Positions 1 through 5,007 of a stretch of DNA of 5,007 nucleotides are shown in pieces. How positions within the stretch are numbered: the first letter of the stretch is position 1; each line of letters starts with the position of its first letter. Under the pieces are notes generated by a model. It had not been told where the DNA came from, did not search any database, and saw only the letters and a program-made list of their open reading frames with translations. The translations under genes and the position numbers were made by a program. Source of the DNA: Burkholderiaceae bacterium (lineage in GTDB: Bacteria > Pseudomonadota > Gammaproteobacteria > Burkholderiales > Burkholderiaceae_F); contig JACCSD010000087.1 in NCBI GenBank assembly GCA_013813185.1, forward strand, positions 1-5,007, given 5' to 3'.

Positions 1-493
1 GACCCAGGTAGGCGATCAACTCTGCGCCGGCATTTCCGAGGCGCTCGCGCATTGCGTTCACGGTCGCCTGGATCACGCCCAACGCAAGGCCGCGCCAACC
101 GGCGTGCGCCACACCGACACACCGGCCGGACGTGTCTGCGAGAAGCACCGGCATGCAATCGGCGATCGAGACCGCGCACACTACGTTCGGCGCGTCGATG
201 AACGAAGCGTCGGCGGTCCCTGTTCTCTGCTCCGCTTGCTGTGCTTCCAGGACCGCAGTGCCGTGTACTTGATTCAGCCAACAGGGTTCGGCCGGCAGAA
301 CGGCCCTCAGCAAAGCGCGATTCGCCAGCACGTCGGCGAGGTCATCGCCGCTTCCGAGCCCAATGTTCATTCCGCCACGCTCGCCTTGAGCAGCGCCGTA
401 CGGCTCGCGCGAAACGCCGCCTGAGCGCGTCGTAATCAATGCAGACACATTCGCAGGCGCGGGCCACTCGGGGCGAATCCACTGCGTGTTCAT
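1..493 (-). CDS. pgeF: PgeF (YfiH-type) peptidoglycan-editing hydrolase, C-terminus cut off by window edge
   Basis: Purine nucleosidase/laccase-domain family protein (formerly 'polyphenol oxidase' or YfiH). In E. coli PgeF is known to remove mis-incorporated L-Ser from UDP-MurNAc in the cytoplasm, keeping L-Ala at position 1 of the peptidoglycan stem peptide. The visible 164 residues begin MNTQWIRPEW. They show the N-terminal ITTRSGGVS motif (20-28), WLNQVHGT (72-79), TADA (93-96), IADCMPVLLAD (110-120) and VGVAHAGWRGL (126-136). The presumed metal and active-site residues are H77, C113 and H130, with the same spacing (36 and 17) as H71, C107 and H124 of E. coli YfiH. The gene is open to base 1 at the sequence YLG, where the family usually reads LGPxIG, so about a third of the protein lies outside. 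The ATG at 493 overlaps the rluD stop by 4 bases (ATGA), implying translational coupling. All key residues present are intact. Confidence 0.95.
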   Translation of the reverse strand, partial: MNTQWIRPEWPAPANVSALITTRSGGVSREPYGAAQGERGGMNIGLGSGDDLADVLANRALLRAVLPAEPCWLNQVHGTAVLEAQQAEQRTGTADASFIDAPNVVCAVSIADCMPVLLADTSGRCVGVAHAGWRGLALGVIQATVNAMRERLGNAGAELIAYLG

Positions 494-1524
494 GCGTGCT
501 CGAACACATTGCTGGGGACATCGAGCGGACGGAAACCAAGGTCGCCCATCAGCCGCGCGAGATCCGGCGCGGGACTATGAAACCACGTCAGCCGCCGCCG
601 GGTGACCGGATGATCGAGACTCAACTGGCACGCATGCAGCGCCTGCCGATCGAACGCCGTCCAACTCGCCGTGTCTCCACCGCGCGGCGGCAGCTTGCGC
701 CGGTATAGCGGATCACCAATCACCGAGTGGCCAAGGTGCTCGAGGTGCACGCGAATCTGATGGGTGCGACCCGTTTCGAGCCGGCATGCAACCCACGAAA
801 TTTCGGTGCTCGCAGCGCGGGTTGAATCGATGCGCACGTAATGCGTGCGGGCAGACTTTGCTGATTCGGTCGTACTGACTCTGAAGCGCAGCGGGTTGCG
901 CGGGTCACGCCCGATCGCCGCATCGATCACGCCGCGCCCCGGCGGCACACCGAGCACCAGGGCCCAGTACTCGCGCCGCACCGTGCGCGCCTGCAACTGG
1001 CGCACGAGATCAGTCTGCGCAGCCAGCGTTTTCGCCACCACCATCAACCCCGACGTATCGGCATCGAGCCGGTGCACGATTCCCGCGCGCGGCACTTCGG
1101 TCAACGCGGGGGCGTACGCCAGCAGGCCGTTCAACAGAGTTTCAGACCAGTGGCCCGCGGCAGGATGCACGACCAGCTTCGGCGGCTTGTTCAGCACCAG
1201 GATGGTGTCGTCTTCAAATACGACATCGAGCGCCATCGGCTCCGGCGTGTAGGCGGCCGCGTCGGGTGCGGGTTGCGGCTTGATCTCCACAGCGTCGCCG
1301 AACGCCAGCGTATGACGTGCAATCACGGCTTGTCCGTTGACGCGGACTGCGCCCGCACCGACCCATTGCTGCAGTCGGCTGCGCGACACGTCCGGAATTA
1401 ATTGCGCAAGCGCCTTGTCCAAGCGCTCGCCCGCATGACGATCGTCGATGCGCAGCGTCAGCGCGGACGGTGCATCGGGCGCATCGTCACCATCGCCAAC
1501 GTCCTCGGAACGCGGAATGGACAT
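490..1524 (-). CDS. rluD: 23S rRNA pseudouridine synthase RluD
   Basis: RluA/RluD-family pseudouridine synthase. RluD is known to convert U1911, U1915 and U1917 (E. coli numbering) in helix 69 of 23S rRNA to pseudouridine, aiding large-subunit maturation. The protein has 344 residues against 326 in E. coli. After a short acidic N-terminal tail (about 1-20, many Asp) comes an S4 RNA-binding domain (about 22-82, with RLDKALAQ and GAVRVNGQ). The catalytic domain follows, with VLNKPPKLVVHPA (110-122), the catalytic-loop motif HRLDADTSGL (151-160, catalytic Asp154), REYWALV (184-190), GRTHQIRVH (252-260), GDPLY (270-274) and FDRQALHA (291-298). Presence of the S4 domain and the HRLDxDTSGL form favour RluD over RluA; RluC is the main alternative, but the divergent bamD and downstream pgeF are the classic rluD context. 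No clear Shine-Dalgarno precedes the ATG at 1524, and no other start lies before the S4 domain. Confidence 0.93.
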   Translation of the reverse strand: MSIPRSEDVGDGDDAPDAPSALTLRIDDRHAGERLDKALAQLIPDVSRSRLQQWVGAGAVRVNGQAVIARHTLAFGDAVEIKPQPAPDAAAYTPEPMALDVVFEDDTILVLNKPPKLVVHPAAGHWSETLLNGLLAYAPALTEVPRAGIVHRLDADTSGLMVVAKTLAAQTDLVRQLQARTVRREYWALVLGVPPGRGVIDAAIGRDPRNPLRFRVSTTESAKSARTHYVRIDSTRAASTEISWVACRLETGRTHQIRVHLEHLGHSVIGDPLYRRKLPPRGGDTASWTAFDRQALHACQLSLDHPVTRRRLTWFHSPAPDLARLMGDLGFRPLDVPSNVFEHA

Positions 1525-1532
1525 CGTCGAAC

Positions 1533-1540
1533 GATATACT
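1533..1540 (+). promoter_or_regulatory. -10-like element in the bamD/rluD divergent gap
   Basis: The 47-base gap between the rluD ATG and the bamD ATG contains GATATACT, of which TATACT (1535-1540) matches 5 of 6 bases of the sigma70 -10 consensus TATAAT. It would start a bamD transcript near 1547, giving a leader of about 25 bases. No good -35 sits 16-18 bases upstream; TGGACA (1518-1523) is a fair hexamer but only 11 bases away, too close. The opposite strand reads TATATC (1538-1533), a weaker -10 facing rluD. This is an inference from sequence alone. Confidence 0.35.
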
Positions 1541-1571
1541 GCCGGGCACTCGAAACACGGGCGTTACCTCG

Positions 1572-2372
1572 ATGAAAATGCACTGGACGCACCGCCTCGC
1601 GCCTTACGTCGCCACGTTGGCGATGGTCTTCTTCACTACTGCCTTGGGCGGTTGCAGCTGGCTGGGTATCTCATGGGGCGACACCGATGAAACACTCAAG
1701 TGGGATCCCGACAAGTTGTATTCGGAGGCGCGGGTCGAACTGAACAACGGCAGCTGGAAGCGATCGCGCGAGCTGTATCAGAAGCTCGAATCGCGCTATC
1801 CGTTCGGCCGGCACGCGCAACAGGCGCTGATGGAGATCGCTTACACGTACTACAAAGAGGGAGAAAGCGCGCAGTCGACCCAGGCGGCGGACCGTTTCAT
1901 TCGCCAGTACCCGAATCACCCGAACGTCGATTACATGTACTACTTGAAGGGACTGGCTTCGTTCAACGAAGAGCTAGGGTTCCTGGGCCAGTTCCTGGGG
2001 CAGGATATTTCAGAGCGCGATGCAAAGGCTGCGCGCGAAGCGTTTGACGCCTTCAAGGATTTGGTTACGCGCTATCCCGACAGCAAATACACGCCCGACG
2101 CACGCGCACGGATGATTTATCTGGCGAACTCGCAGGGGCAGGCCGAAGTTAACGTCGCGCGCTATTACTTCACACGCAAGGCATACCTAGCCGCAATCCA
2201 GCGCGCACAAACCGTCATTCGGGATTTTCAACAGACACCCGCAACGGAAGAAGCACTATCAATCATTGCGCGCTCGTACGAAGCGCTGCAGATGAGAGAC
2301 CTGCAGGCTGATGCCGAGCGGGTTCTGACGCTCAACTTTCCGCAAAGCAGGTATCTGCGCGACCGGAGGTAA
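1572..2372 (+). CDS. bamD: Outer membrane assembly lipoprotein BamD (ComL)
   Basis: Essential lipoprotein of the BAM complex. It sits on the periplasmic face of the outer membrane, binds BamA and helps fold beta-barrel proteins. The 266-residue precursor has a lipoprotein signal peptide: charged start (K2, H4, H7, R8), hydrophobic core (about 9-24) and lipobox LGGC (25-28), so lipidation is expected at Cys28, leaving a 239-residue mature protein. The TPR-fold body (about 45-258) carries family signatures: LYSEARVELNNGSWKRS (49-65), SRYPFG (74-79), DRFIRQYPNHPNVDYMYYLKG (107-127), LVTRYPDSKYTPDA (164-177) and VARYYFTRKAYLAAI (195-209). E. coli BamD has 245 residues. The start at 1572 is chosen because it places the signal peptide at the N-terminus; ATG 1578 (Met3) is also possible, while the longer reading from 1470 is not credible. 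No strong Shine-Dalgarno is seen. The RDD gene follows after 25 bases and is probably co-transcribed. Confidence 0.95.
   Translation: MKMHWTHRLAPYVATLAMVFFTTALGGCSWLGISWGDTDETLKWDPDKLYSEARVELNNGSWKRSRELYQKLESRYPFGRHAQQALMEIAYTYYKEGESAQSTQAADRFIRQYPNHPNVDYMYYLKGLASFNEELGFLGQFLGQDISERDAKAAREAFDAFKDLVTRYPDSKYTPDARARMIYLANSQGQAEVNVARYYFTRKAYLAAIQRAQTVIRDFQQTPATEEALSIIARSYEALQMRDLQADAERVLTLNFPQSRYLRDRR
2365..2370 (+). promoter_or_regulatory. Strong Shine-Dalgarno GGAGGT at the end of bamD
   Basis: GGAGGT lies in the last codons of bamD, ending at the T of its TAA stop. It is the best Shine-Dalgarno-like sequence I noticed at any gene junction here. It stands 8 bases before a GTG at 2379, which is ideal spacing, but 27 bases before the ATG at 2398 that opens the RDD frame. 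It therefore seems to belong to initiation of the RDD gene, yet does not fit the assigned start directly. Confidence 0.5.
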
Positions 2373-2378
2373 TGACGC

Positions 2379-2411
2379 GTGGACGGCCCGCTGAGCTATG
2401 CAGCCCGCTGA
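2379..2411 (+). other. Possible 10-codon leader ORF, or the frameshifted true start of the RDD gene
   Basis: A GTG at 2379, 8 bases after GGAGGT, opens MDGPLSYAAR and stops at TGA 2409-2411. That stop is just past the RDD ATG at 2398, which is in another frame. Removing one base near 2400 would fuse it smoothly into the RDD protein as MDGPLSY followed by QPAEVEYAGFW. It may be a coupling leader peptide, a true or sequencing frameshift at the RDD N-terminus, or chance. There is no direct evidence of expression. Confidence 0.25.
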
Positions 2412-2868
2412 GGTCGAATACGCGGGGTTCTGGATACGCGTTGGCGCCGCGTTGATCGATACGCTGCTTCTCGCCGCGATCACGCTGCCGCTGCTTGTTT
2501 CGATCTATGGGTGGGCTTATTTCGGCGAAGAAACTACTTTCTTCGCGGGCCCGGCAGATTTTCTGATTTCTTGGATCCTGCCGGCGATGGCAGTCATTGC
2601 GTTTTGGCTGACCCGGCAGGCCACTCCAGGGAAGATGCTTTTAGCGCTACGCGTGGTTGATGCCACGACCGGCAACACACTTTCGGTCGGGCAATCACTC
2701 GGCCGATATCTGGGTTACTACGTTTCGACGATTCCGCTTCTGATCGGGTTGATCTGGGTGGCGTTCGACAGCAAGAAGCAGGGGTGGCACGACAAGCTCG
2801 CAGGAACTGTCGTTGTGCGAGCTAGAAGCCGCGGCTCGGAGCCCGTGAAATTCGAGCCCAGAGGTTAG
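2398..2868 (+). CDS. RDD-family inner-membrane protein of unknown function
   Basis: Small integral membrane protein of the RDD family, whose general biochemical role is not established. It has 156 residues. The signature is EYAGFWIRVGAALID (7-21), with the conserved Arg14 at the edge of helix 1 and Asp21 inside it, then ATPGKMLLALRVVD (75-88), and GWHDKLAGTVVV (129-140) with Asp132. Three hydrophobic segments are visible, at about 15-38, 54-71 and 106-123, followed by a polar, charged C-terminal tail. An in-frame TGA at 2392-2394 rules out an upstream start, so ATG 2398 is the first possible one in this frame, although it lacks a well-placed Shine-Dalgarno. The gene lies 25 bases after bamD, suggesting co-transcription and perhaps a cell-envelope link, which is inference only. 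Its TAG overlaps the stop of the convergent helicase gene by 4 bases. Confidence 0.88.
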   Translation: MQPAEVEYAGFWIRVGAALIDTLLLAAITLPLLVSIYGWAYFGEETTFFAGPADFLISWILPAMAVIAFWLTRQATPGKMLLALRVVDATTGNTLSVGQSLGRYLGYYVSTIPLLIGLIWVAFDSKKQGWHDKLAGTVVVRARSRGSEPVKFEPRG

Positions 2869-4910
2869 CCCGCTCGGCGGCGCGTTAGAAATTCGACCGC
2901 TTCGGCTTCGCTGCGCGTGCGTGCAAACGGCGGCAGGCTCGCCAGCACCGTCTTTCCATACGGCTTCGTCAGCACGCGCTCGTCGAGGATCATCAATACG
3001 CCGCGATCGGTTTCATCACGAATCAGCCGGCCGACGCCCTGCTTCATCAGAATGATCGCTTCGGGCAGTTGATATTCGTTGAACGGATTGCGCTCCATTT
3101 TCCGCAGGTAGCGAATCTTCGCTTCGACTACCGGGTCATCCGGCGGGGCGAATGGTAGCTTGTCGATCACGACCAGCGACAGCGCGTCACCGCGAATGTC
3201 GATGCCTTCCCAGAAGCTGATGCTGCCGACCAGCACCGCGTTGCCCGAGCTCCGAAACGCCTCGATCAACGCGCGCCGAGTGCTGGCGCCTTGCACCAGC
3301 AGCGGCAAAGGCTGGTCATCAAGCGCCATCAACTGGCGCAGGCGCTCCGCCACCTTGTCGACGGCGCGCAGTGTCGTGCATAGGATGAACGCGCGACCGC
3401 CGTTGGCGCGAACCAGCGGCCACGCCGCCTCCGCAACGTTTTGCGCGAAGCGGATGTCGTAGGGCGACGGCATCGACTGCGGCAGATACAGAAGTGCCTG
3501 CGTGGCGAAGTCAAACGGGCTGTTCCAGCGCGCGGTAAGCGCGTCTTCGATTCCGACCTCGGTCAGGTAATGATCGAATCGCCCCGCGGCCGTCAAGGTC
3601 GCCGATGTCAAGATCCACGGCTGCGGTTGCGCCTCGCGTGCGCGCGCCAGCGCCTGACCGGGTCTGAGCGGCGTCTCGTTGAATTGCGCGCCGTGGGTTG
3701 AAACCGATATCCAGCGCACCGACGGCATCGCGTCGCCGGTCCCCTCTTCCTCAAACTGGTTTTCGTTGCGGTCGCTGGCTGGCGTCTTCAGCGCACCGCT
3801 CCACCCGGATAACCCACGGCGCAGGTCGGCGAGCCGCGGAATCAGCAAATCGAGCTCGGCGTCGCGTCCGCGATTGATTTCGAGCGCGCGCCCCAGCTCG
3901 GCGCAGGCAGCATCGAGTTCGTCGAATGCCGGCTGCAGATCACTGCGACGCTCGATGCGCTCGAGCGGAGTGCGCGTTCCGATCGCAAGTCCGACAGCGC
4001 CGAGCGCAAGCCGCAGATCGCGAACGGCGCGCTCGAATTGACTCGTCAGCGTGATCCACGAAGCGCCGTCGGGCGCGCGCGCCAGCCCCAGCGCGCGTGC
4101 ATCGCGGCCGGCTTCGAGTAATTGTGCAAGGGACAGTGAAGCGCCGAAGAAGTCAGCCGCGATCGAAGGTAGTTGATGCGCCTCGTCCAGAATGACTGTG
4201 TTGACGGTCGGCAGAAAATCGCGGATCGAATCGTCGCGAAATGCGAGGTCAGCCATGAACAAATGATGATTGACGACGACAATGTCGGCCGCCTGCGCGT
4301 CGCGCCGTGCCTTGTAGACGAAGCACTCGGCAAAGCGCGGACACTCGGCGCCCAGACAGTTGTCGCGCGTCGAAGTGACCATTGGCCAGATCGCGGCGTT
4401 TTCGGGCACGGCTGCCAGCTCGGCGCGATCGCCGGTCGATGTGGTTGCCGCGAAGCGCACGATCGATCTCAAATGCCCGACATCCTCGCGCGTTGGCAGC
4501 AATCCTTCGCTTTCGGCGCGAGCCATTCGATGCAGACAAACATAATTCGCGCGCCCCTTCAACAGAGCGGTTGCGGCGTTGATGCGCAGTGCATCGAGTA
4601 CCGCAGGCAGGTCTTTGCGAAACAGCTGATCCTGCAGCGGCTTGGTGCCGGTCGAAAGCAACACCTTGCCGCCCGCCAGCAGCGCCGGGACGAGGTAGGC
4701 GAACGTCTTGCCGGTGCCGGTGCCGGCTTCTGCGATCAATGTTCCGCCGGAGTCGATCGTGTCGTAGACCGCGGCCGCCATGTCCGCTTGCGAGGTACGG
4801 GCAACAAAGCCGGTGATGCCGTCGGCCAAGGCTCCATCGTCGGCAAACGCTGCGATGACTTGCGCCCGAACTGAATCGCCCGAGCGCAGCGCGACCGATG
4901 CCGGCGTCAC
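2865..4910 (-). CDS. yoaA: YoaA/DinG-family iron-sulfur ATP-dependent DNA helicase
   Basis: XPD/DinG-like superfamily 2 helicase. Relatives unwind DNA 5' to 3'; E. coli YoaA works with the HolC (chi) replication subunit in tolerating or repairing damaged forks. The protein has 681 residues against about 636 in YoaA. Visible in order: Q-motif-like region RTSQADMA (38-45), Walker A GTGTGKT (63-69, Lys68), STGTKPLQDQL (86-96), four cluster cysteines C125, C185, C190 and C196 (in NYVC and NCLGAECPRFAEC), NHHLFMADL (214-222), Walker B DEAHQLP (242-248), TSATLT (435-440), SFWEGIDIRGD (565-575) and motif VI QGVGRLIR (624-631). The DEAHQLP box and NHHLFMAD string resemble YoaA more than canonical DinG, but DinG remains possible. 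A polar, Glu-rich linker lies at about 375-394. The GTG start at 4910 has no clear Shine-Dalgarno but overlaps the upstream DUF465 stop (GTGA), which suggests coupled translation. All helicase motifs are intact. Confidence 0.92.
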   Translation of the reverse strand: MTPASVALRSGDSVRAQVIAAFADDGALADGITGFVARTSQADMAAAVYDTIDSGGTLIAEAGTGTGKTFAYLVPALLAGGKVLLSTGTKPLQDQLFRKDLPAVLDALRINAATALLKGRANYVCLHRMARAESEGLLPTREDVGHLRSIVRFAATTSTGDRAELAAVPENAAIWPMVTSTRDNCLGAECPRFAECFVYKARRDAQAADIVVVNHHLFMADLAFRDDSIRDFLPTVNTVILDEAHQLPSIAADFFGASLSLAQLLEAGRDARALGLARAPDGASWITLTSQFERAVRDLRLALGAVGLAIGTRTPLERIERRSDLQPAFDELDAACAELGRALEINRGRDAELDLLIPRLADLRRGLSGWSGALKTPASDRNENQFEEEGTGDAMPSVRWISVSTHGAQFNETPLRPGQALARAREAQPQPWILTSATLTAAGRFDHYLTEVGIEDALTARWNSPFDFATQALLYLPQSMPSPYDIRFAQNVAEAAWPLVRANGGRAFILCTTLRAVDKVAERLRQLMALDDQPLPLLVQGASTRRALIEAFRSSGNAVLVGSISFWEGIDIRGDALSLVVIDKLPFAPPDDPVVEAKIRYLRKMERNPFNEYQLPEAIILMKQGVGRLIRDETDRGVLMILDERVLTKPYGKTVLASLPPFARTRSEAEAVEFLTRRRAG

Positions 4911-5007
4911 GCCGGAATGTCGGGCACAAGACGCATCTCGAGCTGCGCAAGCGCGTCCTTGATCTGCAACTTCCGCTTCTTCATGCGCCGTAGCGCGAGA
5001 TCATCGA
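4907..5007 (-). CDS. YdcH/DUF465-family small protein, C-terminal part only
   Basis: The C-terminal 33 or so codons of a gene that begins outside the right edge. The visible residues run DDLALRRMKKRKLQIKDALA, then QLEMRLVPDIPA and TGA. The basic LRRMKKRKLQIKDALAQLE pattern is the hallmark of the C-terminal half of DUF465 (YdcH) proteins, which are typically about 70-80 residues long, predicted helical hairpins with no firmly established function. The stop overlaps the GTG start of the helicase by 4 bases (GTGA at 4910-4907), so the two are probably co-transcribed and translationally coupled, with the small protein first. The fragment is short, but the motif is distinctive. Confidence 0.8.
   Translation of the reverse strand, partial: DDLALRRMKKRKLQIKDALAQLEMRLVPDIPA

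Noticed and set aside
104..435. Plus-strand open frames at the left end
   Set aside because: They are antisense to pgeF, whose HGT, ADC and HAGWRG motifs are clearly visible on the minus strand.
845..1401. Plus-strand open frames opposite rluD
   Set aside because: They are antisense to the conserved pseudouridine-synthase motifs and show no recognisable protein features.
1470..1571. Upstream extension of bamD to an ATG at 1470
   Set aside because: It would place 34 polar residues before the lipoprotein signal peptide and overlap the rluD start; the signal peptide demands a start at 1572 or 1578.
2372..2455. 27-codon ORF from the ATG overlapping the bamD stop
   Set aside because: It is only one base from the GGAGGT, too close for initiation, and its Arg-rich product has no recognisable feature.
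4700..4730. Repeated GCCGGT units
   Set aside because: They encode the Gly-Thr-Gly-Thr-Gly of Walker A on the minus strand; this is a coding artefact and not a functional repeat.
4173..4874. Long 233-codon plus-strand open frame opposite the helicase
   Set aside because: It lies wholly antisense to a helicase with intact motifs, has no recognisable domain, and such shadow frames are expected in GC-rich coding DNA.
4249..4950. 233-codon minus-strand open frame overlapping the helicase start
   Set aside because: It is in another frame of the same strand, Arg-rich with no motif, and conflicts with the clear Walker A and iron-sulfur cysteines in the helicase frame.

Overview
This is a compact, GC-rich chromosomal window made of housekeeping genes. 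The proteins look proteobacterial. The BamD and PgeF sequences resemble betaproteobacterial (Burkholderiales-like) versions most closely, but that placement comes from reading motifs and was not tested by a search. I see no mobile element, phage gene, CRISPR array, tRNA or rRNA, and no stretch over about 50 bases lacks a gene.

Layout: (1) From 1 to 1524 on the minus strand lies an rluD-pgeF operon. RluD is a 23S rRNA pseudouridine synthase. PgeF, a peptidoglycan-editing hydrolase, starts inside the rluD stop codon (ATGA overlap) and runs off the left edge. (2) A 47-base divergent gap (1525-1571) separates rluD from bamD and holds one good -10-like hexamer facing bamD. (3) From 1572 to 2868 on the plus strand lie bamD, the lipoprotein subunit of the outer-membrane assembly machine, and a small RDD-family inner-membrane protein. 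(4) From 2865 to 5007 on the minus strand lies a YoaA/DinG-type iron-sulfur DNA helicase. It is preceded by the C-terminal end of a YdcH/DUF465 protein whose stop overlaps the helicase GTG start (GTGA). The helicase and RDD genes converge and overlap by 4 bases at their stops.

The genes serve ribosome maturation (rluD), cell-wall precursor quality control (pgeF), outer-membrane biogenesis (bamD) and replication or repair (yoaA). They form two minus-strand units flanking one plus-strand unit, packed so tightly that three of the five junctions are 4-base overlaps. I found no convincing undescribed system. The points most worth a second look are the odd start region of the RDD gene, where the best Shine-Dalgarno in the window points to a 10-codon ORF in a different frame, and the tight coupling of an uncharacterised DUF465 protein to the helicase.
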